A stretch of DNA of 64,000 bases. Source: Salinimicrobium sp050750585 (GTDB lineage Bacteria > Bacteroidota > Bacteroidia > Flavobacteriales > Flavobacteriaceae). The translations under genes were made by a program, and so were the position numbers. Shown in pieces: positions 44,655 to 52,869 of this stretch. The DNA is taken from contig NZ_JBOJLM010000014.1 in NCBI RefSeq assembly GCF_050750585.1, positions 35,860 to 99,859 of the forward strand, in the 5' to 3' direction. Numbering within the stretch: the stretch's first letter is position 1; each line of letters starts with the position of its first letter. The notes under the pieces are model-generated. The model made no database searches. It saw nothing but the letters and a program-made list of their open reading frames with translations, and was not told the DNA's origin.

Positions 44655-44687
44655 AAAAAATCTCCCGTAACTAAAATAGTCCGGGAG
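44655..44687 (-). terminator. Terminator of porV
   Basis: CGGGAG / CTCCCG stem (44682-44687, 44662-44667) with a 14-base loop, followed on the minus strand by a T run (44655-44660). It is 72 bases beyond the porV stop. Confidence 0.75.
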
Positions 44688-44759
44688 CTTGTTATTTCCT
44701 CGTTGTGAGGCACAAAGTTAGGTAATAATCAAAAGAATACCAGAAATTTAATCTTACTA

Positions 44760-45917
44760 CTAATATTGAGCGTATTGTTCTCCAAAGTTAAAGGTCAACC
44801 CAAATCTCAAGGTTCCTTCTAACGGACTCACCACTTCGGAAGTTGAAAAGAGGTAAGAAAGATCTATATCTACAATATTATGTCTAAAACCGGCACCAAA
44901 AGAAATAAATTCCCGTGAGCCTTTTTCCGGGCTTTCATGAAAATATCCTGTTCTAAGGGAAAATACTTCCTCATATACATACTCGGCCCCTATCGCATAA
45001 GTAACCTCCTTAATTTCTTCGCTAAAGCCATCGGGCGCATCTCCAAAAGATTTAAAAATCCCTTCAATAGCACCTATAGAGTTGTATTCCTGAATATCTT
45101 CGGCATCCCTGTCGCCGTCATTGTCAAAATCTTTAGGGGTAGGCACCAGGAGCTTATTGAATTCGAGATAAGTTCCTATCCGGTTAGAATTATCAAGGAT
45201 AAAATCAAAACCACCACCAAGTTTTAAATTTGTGGGAATAAAGTTTTCCTGCCCCCCAGCATCATATTTTATTTTAGGACCTATGTTCGCAATATTTACA
45301 CCCGCTCTCCAGCGACCGTCAAACTGAGTAAAAGTGATACGGTCACTTTGATAAAAAGCCGAGACATCTACACCAAAAGTATTTGCCGCACTGGCATCGG
45401 GATCAAGCTCTGCAATCTTAAGATCGGAGCGAAGGAATCTTCCCGCCACAGACATAGAAAAATGTTCACTTAACTTAAGGGCATATGAAAGGTCGAGCGT
45501 AAATTCATTTGGGCTGAGAATCCTGGCAACTTCATCAGGATAGTCACGGGCCTCAATGTTCCCCATGCTGAAATATTTTAGACTTGCCCCAAAGGCGCTT
45601 CTATCACTTATTCGGTTATAATAGGTAACATTCCCAAGAAAGATGTCATTTACAAGCTCACTCAAATAAGGAGTGTAATTCACTCCCAGGCCTTGTTTAC
45701 TTTCAACAAAAACATATTTTGCCGGATTCCACTGTTGCGAGTAGGCATCGGCAGAAGTTGCCACCCCCTGGTCACCCAACCCTGCAGCACGCGCATCGGC
45801 TGCTATCATTAAAGTAGAAGCCGCCGTGGTGATCACCCGGTTACGCTCTTCCTGAGCAAAAGATTTCCCACCAACGAGCAAAATCACCGCAAAGGTGTAG
45901 AGTGAAATTTTTTTCAT
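44760..45917 (-). CDS. porV: Type IX secretion outer membrane protein PorV (LptO)
   Basis: 385 residues with signal peptide (ending KSFAQ). PorV shuttles cargo proteins from the translocon to the attachment complex and is an outer membrane FadL-like barrel. Hallmarks: TTAASTLMIAADARAAGLGDQGVATSADAYSQQWNPAKYVF near the N-terminus and a C-terminal barrel end LEGTLRFGLTFNFG. I chose the ATG at 45917 (MKKISLYTF); the frame before it opens only with TTG. Divergent from gldJ across a 421-base spacer, a conserved neighbour pair in flavobacteria. Confidence 0.94.
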   Translation of the reverse strand: MKKISLYTFAVILLVGGKSFAQEERNRVITTAASTLMIAADARAAGLGDQGVATSADAYSQQWNPAKYVFVESKQGLGVNYTPYLSELVNDIFLGNVTYYNRISDRSAFGASLKYFSMGNIEARDYPDEVARILSPNEFTLDLSYALKLSEHFSMSVAGRFLRSDLKIAELDPDASAANTFGVDVSAFYQSDRITFTQFDGRWRAGVNIANIGPKIKYDAGGQENFIPTNLKLGGGFDFILDNSNRIGTYLEFNKLLVPTPKDFDNDGDRDAEDIQEYNSIGAIEGIFKSFGDAPDGFSEEIKEVTYAIGAEYVYEEVFSLRTGYFHESPEKGSREFISFGAGFRHNIVDIDLSYLFSTSEVVSPLEGTLRFGLTFNFGEQYAQY

Positions 45918-45935
45918 AAGACTATTAATAATTAA

Positions 45936-45943
45936 CAAATATA
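45936..45943 (-). promoter_or_regulatory. Candidate -7 element of porV
   Basis: TATATTTG on the minus strand, exact to TAnnTTTG, 18 bases before the porV ATG. Confidence 0.5.
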
Positions 45944-46279
45944 CCTGAAAACCTTTAGAATGTATTATTCGAACCGAATTTCTGCTTTTACCATAATATT
46001 ACTTATAACGTTTAATTTAACAGAAGCTTGTGCAGCAACTCTAAATTCTTTCATTCACACCTGTTATAAGCGAAAATACAGAGTTTTAAATTGTAACTAA
46101 TTCAACTCAAGCTTAAAGAAAAGAAAAAAGTTGTCAAAAAACCACTACTTTTGCGTCTTAATGCATCTCAAAGTTTGATTAGCTGTTTTTACAGCCCATA
46201 AAATAATTACCTTAAAGGTGCGTTATCATAAAGATTTTCAGGAAACTACAGGATTCTGTTTCAGTTGAAATAATCTTGG

Positions 46280-46287
46280 TAGTTTTG
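46280..46287 (+). promoter_or_regulatory. Candidate -7 element of gldJ
   Basis: TAGTTTTG fits TAnnTTTG, about 50 bases before the gldJ ATG. A second candidate (TACTTTTG) lies at 46146-46153. No ideal TTG is found for either. Confidence 0.4.
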
Positions 46288-46338
46288 CGTTAATTACTAT
46301 ATTGCAGAGCCTTAATTGCTATAAAAGATAATGTGAAT

Positions 46339-48000
46339 ATGAGAAATAAAGTTGCTGTAAAAGCTCTTTTTGCCATCACTTTGAGTGCTGGACTTTTTAG
46401 CTGTAACAACTCAAGGGATTACAAAGATAACTCCCGCGCTACGGGTTGGGACATCAACTCCAAAGAGGGTGGTTTTAATTACAATGCCGATTATGATGAG
46501 CAGGATGCAGGCCCAGGCCTCGTCTTTGTTGAAGGAGGAACCTTTACAATGGGAAGGGTGCAGGATGATGTGATGCACGACTGGAATAACACGCCTACCC
46601 AACAACACGTTCAGTCTTTTTACATGGATGAGACCGAAGTGACCAATCTAATGTACCTCGAATATCTCGATTACCTTAAAAGGGTATACCCTCCAAGCGA
46701 AGAGAGATATAGAAATATTTATCATGGCGCCCTACCCGATACCCTTGTATGGAGAAACAGGTTAGGTTATAATGAAACCATGACCAATAACTACCTGCGT
46801 CACCCGGCATATGCCAACTATCCTGTAGTGGGAGTGAGCTGGATACAGGCGGTTGAATTTAGTAAGTGGAGAACAGACAGGGTAAACGAACTGCGTCTTG
46901 AAAAGCAGGGTTATACTGCTGAAGGTTCTCGTTTTGCTGCTGAACCCGGACAGGGCTTTAGCACAGAAACTTATTTAAACGCACCAAACCAGGTGTACGG
47001 CGGAAGCGACAGCCTTGTAAGAGGAGGAAATAAAGCTGACCGTTTTATGACCAAAGACAGTACAAACCTTTACGTGCAGCGCAAGCATGGCGTTCTTCTT
47101 CCAGAATACCGCCTTCCTACCGAAGCCGAATGGGAATATGCAGCTCTTGCCCTTGTTGGGATCAGAAACTACAATGTTTACCGCGGAAGAAAAAAATATC
47201 CATGGGACAGCCAGTACACCCGAAGTGGTGACGCTAGAAAACGTGGTGACCAAATGGCCAACTTCAAGCAGGGAGATGGAGATTACGGCGGAATTGCCGG
47301 ATGGAGCGATGATGGTGCCGATATTACTGCCGAAGTAAAATCTTACGAACCAAATGATTTCGGACTTTACGATATGGCCGGAAACGTTGCTGAGTGGGTT
47401 GCTGACGTTTACCGCCCCATAGTAGATGACGAATTTAACGACTTCAACTACTACCGCGGAAACGTGTATACAAAGCACGCCATCACCGAAGATGGAACTG
47501 TGAAAGTTTTAGGCGTTGATGAAATAGAATATGATACTCTAAGCAATGGAAGAATAGTAGCAAGAAACCTTCCGGGAGAAATTAAAACTGTTCCAATCAC
47601 ACCCGAAGACACATACCTGCGCACCAACTTCAATGAAAGTGACCAGAGAAACTTTAGAGATGGTGACAGGAATTCCAGCAGATACTACGACACATTTGGA
47701 GAAGAAGCTACTGCAGATCCTAACAAACGCATGTACAACTCTCCGGTTCATACAGCCAGTGTAGACAGCCTTGGAGGTCAAAGCCTTCAATATGATCAAT
47801 CTACAGGACGTACAACTTTAGTAGATGACAACGTGAGGGTATATAAAGGAGGCTCATGGAGAGACCGGGCTTACTGGTTAGATCCTGCCCAAAGAAGATA
47901 TTTCCCACAAGATATGGCAACCGATTATATCGGGTTTAGAAATGCAATGTCTCGTGTAGGGTCAAAATCTTTAAACAAAAACAAGACAGCAAGAGATTAA
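46339..48000 (+). CDS. gldJ: Gliding motility lipoprotein GldJ
   Basis: 553 residues. Lipobox with Cys22 (LFSCNN). GldJ is essential for gliding and stabilises the GldK/type IX machinery. It contains the formylglycine-generating-enzyme (sulfatase-modifying) fold: GGTFTMGRVQDD, SFYMDETEVTN, VVGVSWIQAVEFSKWR, LPTEAEWEYAAL, DLYDMAGNVAEWVADV (in the form GLYDMAGNVAEWVAD), GGSWRDRAYWLDPAQRR and YIGFRNAM. The ATG at 46339 (MRNKVAV) is preferred to a GTG two codons earlier. murF follows 64 bases later after a strong terminator. Confidence 0.95.
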   Translation: MRNKVAVKALFAITLSAGLFSCNNSRDYKDNSRATGWDINSKEGGFNYNADYDEQDAGPGLVFVEGGTFTMGRVQDDVMHDWNNTPTQQHVQSFYMDETEVTNLMYLEYLDYLKRVYPPSEERYRNIYHGALPDTLVWRNRLGYNETMTNNYLRHPAYANYPVVGVSWIQAVEFSKWRTDRVNELRLEKQGYTAEGSRFAAEPGQGFSTETYLNAPNQVYGGSDSLVRGGNKADRFMTKDSTNLYVQRKHGVLLPEYRLPTEAEWEYAALALVGIRNYNVYRGRKKYPWDSQYTRSGDARKRGDQMANFKQGDGDYGGIAGWSDDGADITAEVKSYEPNDFGLYDMAGNVAEWVADVYRPIVDDEFNDFNYYRGNVYTKHAITEDGTVKVLGVDEIEYDTLSNGRIVARNLPGEIKTVPITPEDTYLRTNFNESDQRNFRDGDRNSSRYYDTFGEEATADPNKRMYNSPVHTASVDSLGGQSLQYDQSTGRTTLVDDNVRVYKGGSWRDRAYWLDPAQRRYFPQDMATDYIGFRNAMSRVGSKSLNKNKTARD

Positions 48001-48022
48001 TCTTCGGTCAAAATATTAATGA

Positions 48023-48052
48023 AAAGCCCTAATAAAATTAGGGCTTTTTTTA
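48023..48052 (+). terminator. Rho-independent terminator of gldJ
   Basis: 11-bp perfect stem AAAGCCCTAAT / ATTAGGGCTTT, 3-base loop, followed by T residues. It lies 22 bases after the gldJ stop. Confidence 0.93.
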
Positions 48053-48064
48053 TAGCTTTAATTT

Positions 48065-49342
48065 ATGAACATACCTCAACTCCATGAGCTTTTTCTCACC
48101 AGCTCCGGAATTAGCACCGACACCCGAAAAATTAAAGAAGGTAGTATTTTTTTCGCTTTAAAAGGGGAAAATTTCGATGCCAATGATTTTGCTTCTGAAG
48201 CTCTTAACAAAGGTGCAGCTTACGCTGTAGTTGATAAACCCCTCGAAAATAACGATAGGTTTATAAAAGTTGAAGACAGCCTCACAGCACTTCAGGAACT
48301 AGCCACGTTTCACCGCCAGCACCTCAAAATTCCCATTCTCGCCCTTACCGGCAGTAACGGTAAAACAACCACCAAAGAATTGTTCAATGCAATATTGTCA
48401 AAAAAGTTCAAGACAGTAGCAACTGTTGGCAACCTCAATAACCACATAGGAGTCCCTCTTACTTTGCTGTCCATGAACAGTGAAACCGAACTGGGAATAG
48501 TTGAAATGGGAGCAAATCATCAAAAGGAGATCACCTTCCTTTGCAGTATCGCCCTCCCGGATTTTGGTTATATCACCAACTTTGGCAAGGCACATCTTGA
48601 AGGATTCGGCGGAGTTGAAGGAGTGATAAAAGGAAAGAAAGAACTTTATAAATATTTAAAAAAGAACGAAAAAATGCTCTTTTTGAATCTTGATGACCCT
48701 TTGCAAAAGGAGGAAAAGGAATATGCTCAAAATTTCACTTTCGGCTCCACTCCAGCGGCCGATGTTCAAGTGGAATATACCAGCAACGACTCCTTTGCCG
48801 GGGTTAAAGCCGAATACAATGAAATTACAGGAAATCTTACCGGAGCATACAACAGCGCAAATATGGCTGCAGCCTACGCGATAGGCACCTACTTCAAAGT
48901 ACCCAAAGAAAAGATCAAAGAAGCCCTGGAAGAATACATTCCGCAGAACAATCGCTCTCAAATCATACTTAAAGACAACCGCAAGATCATTATGGATGCC
49001 TATAATGCTAATCCTTCAAGTATGGCTGCAGCTTTAGACAATCTAAGCAGGATGGACCTGTCTCCGAAAATAGCAATTTTGGGTGATATGTTTGAGCTGG
49101 GAAGTATGGCCGCAGCTGAGCATCAGGAAATAGCTGAGAACTATGCAAAGTCTGAAGTTGACAAAATCTTCCTCATAGGTTCAAATTTTGCAGCTACCTC
49201 TTTGGAATCAGAAAAGATGAAGAAATTTGCCACTTTTGAAGCTTTTAAAGGGTGGTTTCAACCTTCAGAATTTAATCAGGGTGTCATTCTTGTAAAAGGT
49301 TCTCGAGGCATGGCCCTGGAACGTGCCCTGGAACTGCTATAA
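48065..49342 (+). CDS. murF: UDP-N-acetylmuramoyl-tripeptide-D-alanyl-D-alanine ligase (MurF)
   Basis: 425 residues, Mur ligase adding D-Ala-D-Ala to the UDP-MurNAc tripeptide in peptidoglycan synthesis. ATP motif LTGSNGKTTTKELFNAIL (about 94-111). N-terminal domain SSGISTDTRKIKEGSIFFALKG is MurF typical (STDTR); ATP-site EMGANHQKEI and C-terminal DAYNANPSSMAAALDNL follow. Shorter than E. coli MurF by about 25 residues, as in other Bacteroidota. It lies downstream of gldJ with a terminator between, so it needs its own promoter or read-through. Confidence 0.95.
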   Translation: MNIPQLHELFLTSSGISTDTRKIKEGSIFFALKGENFDANDFASEALNKGAAYAVVDKPLENNDRFIKVEDSLTALQELATFHRQHLKIPILALTGSNGKTTTKELFNAILSKKFKTVATVGNLNNHIGVPLTLLSMNSETELGIVEMGANHQKEITFLCSIALPDFGYITNFGKAHLEGFGGVEGVIKGKKELYKYLKKNEKMLFLNLDDPLQKEEKEYAQNFTFGSTPAADVQVEYTSNDSFAGVKAEYNEITGNLTGAYNSANMAAAYAIGTYFKVPKEKIKEALEEYIPQNNRSQIILKDNRKIIMDAYNANPSSMAAALDNLSRMDLSPKIAILGDMFELGSMAAAEHQEIAENYAKSEVDKIFLIGSNFAATSLESEKMKKFATFEAFKGWFQPSEFNQGVILVKGSRGMALERALELL

Positions 49343-49370
49343 GCCATTCCAATTAACTGAAAGAAAAAAT

Positions 49371-49399
49371 AAGCCCCGATCTTCTATAGACCAGGGCTT
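49371..49399. terminator. Bidirectional terminator between convergent murF and gapN
   Basis: AAGCCC / GGGCTT with an inner TCT/AGA pair and a 17-base middle; A run before, short T-rich stretch after. It serves both genes. Confidence 0.6.
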
Positions 49400-49405
49400 G
49401 TTCTT

Positions 49406-50983
49406 TTACAGAATATAATCTGTACTTACAAAATTCGAATTCCTGCTTTGCAGGAGTTCCCTTATGATGGCATTGTTGTAATCATTTTCTTTTGACGCCA
49501 CAAAAGTCCGTATTGAGAAAGAACGCAGGGCATCGTGTACGCTTAAGGTGCCCACTGCCGAATCTTTTCTTCCGGTGAACGGGAAAACATCAGGCCCGCG
49601 TTGACAGGCACTGTTAAGGTTTACACGGCACACAAGGTTCACCATAGTATCTATTAGCGGAGCTAATTGTTTAATACTTCTGCCAAACAGACTCACCTGC
49701 TGCCCATAATTTGAAGCAGCAATCTCGTCGAGCAAAGAATCAATATCAGAAAAAGGCTTTACAGGAATTACTGGACCAAATTGCTCTTCCTTGTAAACCC
49801 GCATTTCTGAAGTCACAGGATATAGAACAGCCGGGAAAATGAAATTTTCGGAAGTTTCCCCTCCCCTTTTATTGAGTACCGAAGCTCCTTTCTCCTTTGC
49901 ATCATCTATAAGTTCCTGGATATATGCCGGTTTATTGGGCTCGGGAAGTGGCGTAAGTTTCACACCAGGCTCCCACGGATTTCCAAATTTTAGTTGATCA
50001 ACCCGTTGAGCGAATCTTTTATTAAACTCTTCCCTAATATCTTCGTGCACATAAACTATTTTAAGAGCCGTGCAACGTTGCCCGTTAAAAGACAAAGTAC
50101 CGGTGAGAACTTCTTCTATAGTAAGATCGAGATCTGCATCTGGAAGTATAATAGCAGGATTTTTCGCCTCCAGGCCAAGCACCAGCCTTAGACGGTTCTT
50201 GTAAGGATGCTGATCCTGCAGGGCAATTGCCGATGTACTGTTACCTATAAGCGCCAGCACATCAATTCTCCCACTCTTCATAATTGGGGCAGCAACTTCT
50301 CTCCCTCTCCCAAAGATCACATTCACCACGCCCTTAGGAAAACTATTTCTGAAGGCTTCCAGTAAAGGAGATAACAAGAGCACCCCATGTTTGGCAGGTT
50401 TAAAAATGACAGTATTCCCCATAATGAGCGCAGGGATAAGCAAGGCAAAAGTTTCGTTGAGGGGGTAATTATATGGCCCCAGACATAACACCACACCTAG
50501 CGGACCACGCCTGATGTGCGCATTTACTTTATCTCTTTTCTGAAATTTCGCACTGTCACGATCAAGCTGCTTGTATTCTTCTATAGTATCGTAAATATAC
50601 TCCACTGTACGGTCAAATTCTTTTTCTGAATCGGGCAGGGATTTTCCAATTTCCCACATGAGCAGCTTCACCACTTCTTCTCTCTTGGTCTTCATCTGAG
50701 AAACGAATTGTTCCATAGCCGCAATCCTGTCAGAAACTTTCATGGTTGGCCACACCCCCTGTCCTTTTCCATAAGCTTTGCAGGCACTCTCCAGCACTTC
50801 AAGCGCTGTAGCCTCGTTCATGTGAGGCACTGTGCCAAGAAAGGTGGGTTTGTAGCTTGCGCCGGTAGAAATAGTGGAATAAACTTCATCCATTTCTCCT
50901 TCCCACGGAATAAATTCACCGTTGGAGAGATAGCTTTTTTGATGCAACAGGTTGTTGATCTCGAATTTTTCTACAGTTTTCAT
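49406..50983 (-). CDS. gapN: NADP-dependent glyceraldehyde-3-phosphate dehydrogenase-type aldehyde dehydrogenase
   Basis: 525 residues, ALDH superfamily. GapN oxidises glyceraldehyde-3-phosphate to 3-phosphoglycerate with NADP, without making ATP. Catalytic cysteine in SFNGQRCTALK (about 300), general base glutamate in LVLGLEAKNP (about 267), and cofactor-binding GPYNYPLNETFALLIPALIMGN (about 165-186). The arrangement and long C-terminal tail (SRNSNFVSTDYIL) are those of the Bacteroidota GapN group. Convergent with murF. Substrate assignment rests on family. Confidence 0.85.
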   Translation of the reverse strand: MKTVEKFEINNLLHQKSYLSNGEFIPWEGEMDEVYSTISTGASYKPTFLGTVPHMNEATALEVLESACKAYGKGQGVWPTMKVSDRIAAMEQFVSQMKTKREEVVKLLMWEIGKSLPDSEKEFDRTVEYIYDTIEEYKQLDRDSAKFQKRDKVNAHIRRGPLGVVLCLGPYNYPLNETFALLIPALIMGNTVIFKPAKHGVLLLSPLLEAFRNSFPKGVVNVIFGRGREVAAPIMKSGRIDVLALIGNSTSAIALQDQHPYKNRLRLVLGLEAKNPAIILPDADLDLTIEEVLTGTLSFNGQRCTALKIVYVHEDIREEFNKRFAQRVDQLKFGNPWEPGVKLTPLPEPNKPAYIQELIDDAKEKGASVLNKRGGETSENFIFPAVLYPVTSEMRVYKEEQFGPVIPVKPFSDIDSLLDEIAASNYGQQVSLFGRSIKQLAPLIDTMVNLVCRVNLNSACQRGPDVFPFTGRKDSAVGTLSVHDALRSFSIRTFVASKENDYNNAIIRELLQSRNSNFVSTDYIL

Positions 50984-51148
50984 TTTGTTAGGGACTTTGT
51001 AATTAATGTAAAAGATTATCCTGATCTATCCTTCAGCAAAAATTCTCCTGAAGGCATGTGTTAAAGATAACAATTAAAACATAGCTTCTACATTTTAAAC
51101 AAATTGTGAAAAACATAAAACAATAAAATAATTCGGGGCTAAAACGAA

Positions 51149-51180
51149 AAAACCCCACAAGCTAATGCCTGTGGGGTTTT
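51149..51180 (-). terminator. Terminator of the tRNA-Val operon (bidirectional)
   Basis: 11-bp perfect stem AAAACCCCACA / TGTGGGGTTTT with a 10-base loop, flanked by A run upstream and T run downstream on each strand. Confidence 0.8.
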
Positions 51181-51273
51181 GAAATTTTTTTTGGGCTCAT
51201 GAGCTACAGCTCTAGAGGCCCCAACTTCTCCTATAAAATCACTGTATTGAATTAAGAAAATTTATTAATTAAA

Positions 51274-51306
51274 AAACCTCACAGGTTTTGGAAACCTGTG
51301 AGGTTT
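51274..51306. repeat. Dispersed hairpin repeat, copy B (tRNA region)
   Basis: 15-bp perfect inverted repeat AAACCTCACAGGTTT with a 3-base loop (TGG). The inner ACCTCACAGGTTT is identical to copy A at 23022-23054. Confidence 0.85.
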
Positions 51307-51349
51307 GTTTGGAATTATTTATTTTTGAAATCGGGAATTTCCCATTTTG

Positions 51350-51424
51350 TGGGTGATACTGGGTTCGAACCAGTGACCCCTACCTTGTCGAGGTAGTGCT
51401 CTGAACCAGCTGAGCTAATCACCC
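51350..51424 (-). tRNA. tRNA-Val (GAC), with C at position 33
   Basis: 75 bases fold into a full cloverleaf: 7-bp acceptor stem GGGTGAT/ATCACCC, D arm GCTC..GAGC, anticodon stem CTACC/GGTAG, T arm ACTGG/CCAGT. Anticodon is GAC (51387-51389). The base before it is C instead of the near-universal U33. No encoded CCA. Same transcript as tRNA-Val(TAC) just upstream. Confidence 0.9.
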
Positions 51425-51467
51425 TGAAAACCAAAAAAGGCCTCCAAAAAGGAAGCCTTGAATTGTG

Positions 51468-51542
51468 TGGGCAATGAGGGATTCGAACCCCCGACCCCCT
51501 CGGTGTAAACGAGGTGCTCTGAACCAACTGAGCTAATTGCCC
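51468..51542 (-). tRNA. tRNA-Val (TAC)
   Basis: 75 bases with a normal cloverleaf: acceptor GGGCAAT/ATTGCCC, anticodon stem CCTCG/CGAGG, loop TTTACAC with anticodon TAC at 51505-51507 and a regular T33. No encoded CCA. First of the two-gene tRNA unit; 43 bases separate the genes. Confidence 0.95.
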
Positions 51543-51598
51543 TATAATTTTAATGAACTTCAGCATTCTTGAAGTGTGCTTCTCTCTGAATGCGGATG

Positions 51599-51629
51599 CA
51601 AATATAGACTACATTTTTAATTACGCAAA
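51599..51629 (-). promoter_or_regulatory. tRNA-Val operon promoter
   Basis: On the minus strand TTTG at 51626-51629, 19 bases, TATATTTG at 51599-51606: a textbook TTTG-N19-TAnnTTTG promoter and the best match in the window. Transcription would start about 50 bases before the first tRNA. Confidence 0.75.
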
Positions 51630-51646
51630 GAATAATTTCAAAAAAA

Positions 51647-52864
51647 TTAAATTATTTCTGCCACAGTGAAAGTACTGCCTCCAACATAGACCACATCTTT
51701 AGCAGAAGCCTCTTGTAACGCGACTTCGTAAGCTTCAGTAACTGAAGAAAATACCTTTCCAAAAAGGCCATTTTCGGCTGCTGTTTTCTGTAATTCTTCC
51801 GCAGCAAGTCCGCGGGGAACATTGGGTCTGGAAAAATAATATTTTGCAGATTTTGGAAAAATTGGCAGCACCGAAGTAAGATCTTTGTCGTTTACCACCC
51901 CTATAACCAGGTGTAAATTATCAAATTTTTCTTCCTGGAGCTGTTTCATAGCATAAACCAGCCCCTCTTTGTTATGTGCTGTATCGCAAATTACCCTGGG
52001 ATCTTCCTGCAGCACTTCCCAGCGGCCCCTAAGATCAGTGTTAAAAATGACATTTTTGAGACCTTTTTCTGCTGCTTCCTCTCCCAACTCCCATCCAAGA
52101 TCCTTCAGCACATCTAAAGCCATAGAAACTGTGCGTATATTCCATTTCTGATACTGCCCTTTGAGATCGGAAGTATAAGTTCTTCCGCAGAAGTCTTCAG
52201 CTAAATAAAGTGGCGCATTTTTGGATTCAGCCAATCGTTTAAATACTGGAAAAGTCTCTTCCTGGTACTCTCCTATCACTACAGGAGTATTTTCTTTTAT
52301 GATCCCGCCTTTTTCAGCAGCAATTTTAGGCAGCGTATTGCCGAGGATGTTCACGTGGTCAAAGCCTATATTGGTGATCACAGAAAGTTCCGGAGAAATA
52401 ATGTTCGTGGAATCAAGTCTCCCGCCAAGCCCTACTTCAATAACAGCAACGTCAACATTTTCTTCGGAAAAATAATTAAAGGCCATCCCTACTGTCATTT
52501 CAAAGAACGAAAGGTTTTCCTTCTCAAAAAAGGCTTTATTGGCCGCAATAAATTGCATCACGGCGGCTTCAGAAATCATTTCGCCGTTGATCTTGATACG
52601 TTCCCTAAAATCTTTTAAATGTGGCGAAGTATAAAGCCCCACTTTGTAGCCAGCCTCCTGCAACACCGAAGCGAGCATGTGTGAAACAGACCCTTTTCCA
52701 TTGGTACCTGCAACATGTATGCTCTTAAAGTGCTTATGTGGCTCACCCAGCTGCTTCACCAGCCTGGTAATATTGTGAAGGTCTACCCGATAGGCTTTAT
52801 TTCCTACCTGCTGATACATGGGCAACTGTTGAAACATCCACTCAACAGTTTCAGAATAAGTCAT
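51647..52864 (-). CDS. folC: Folylpolyglutamate synthase/dihydrofolate synthase (FolC)
   Basis: 405 residues, Mur ligase-related enzyme adding glutamate to folates. ATP motif VAGTNGKGSVSHMLASVL (about 51-68), LYTSPHLKDFRERI (about 79-92), VEVGLGGRLDSTN and the C-terminal CDTAHNKEGL (about 285). I chose the ATG at 52864 after the TTG. It is last in exbB-exbD-tonB-folC. It contains palindrome copy 10 (52042-52058, KNVIF) and a weaker copy at 51760-51776. Confidence 0.93.
   Translation of the reverse strand: MTYSETVEWMFQQLPMYQQVGNKAYRVDLHNITRLVKQLGEPHKHFKSIHVAGTNGKGSVSHMLASVLQEAGYKVGLYTSPHLKDFRERIKINGEMISEAAVMQFIAANKAFFEKENLSFFEMTVGMAFNYFSEENVDVAVIEVGLGGRLDSTNIISPELSVITNIGFDHVNILGNTLPKIAAEKGGIIKENTPVVIGEYQEETFPVFKRLAESKNAPLYLAEDFCGRTYTSDLKGQYQKWNIRTVSMALDVLKDLGWELGEEAAEKGLKNVIFNTDLRGRWEVLQEDPRVICDTAHNKEGLVYAMKQLQEEKFDNLHLVIGVVNDKDLTSVLPIFPKSAKYYFSRPNVPRGLAAEELQKTAAENGLFGKVFSSVTEAYEVALQEASAKDVVYVGGSTFTVAEII
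52042..52058. repeat. Dispersed palindrome, copy 10 (inside folC)
   Basis: TAAAAATGACATTTTTG: one mismatch (first base) to the consensus, central A. Encodes KNVIF. Confidence 0.75.
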
Positions 52865-52869
52865 CAAAG

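Larger units (their letters stand above)
45918..46338. other. 421-base divergent spacer between porV and gldJ
   Basis: It contains the porV -7 element (45936-45943, minus strand) and, on the plus strand, TACTTTTG (46146-46153) and TAGTTTTG (46280-46287), both of the TAnnTTTG type. The rest is A/T-rich; I see no RNA gene or repeat. Confidence 0.5.
50984..51349. other. 366-base spacer upstream of gapN / downstream of tRNAs
   Basis: It contains the gapN leader, a bidirectional 11-bp hairpin at 51149-51180, and the second copy of the CCTCACAGG hairpin repeat at 51274-51306. No gene is seen. Confidence 0.6.
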
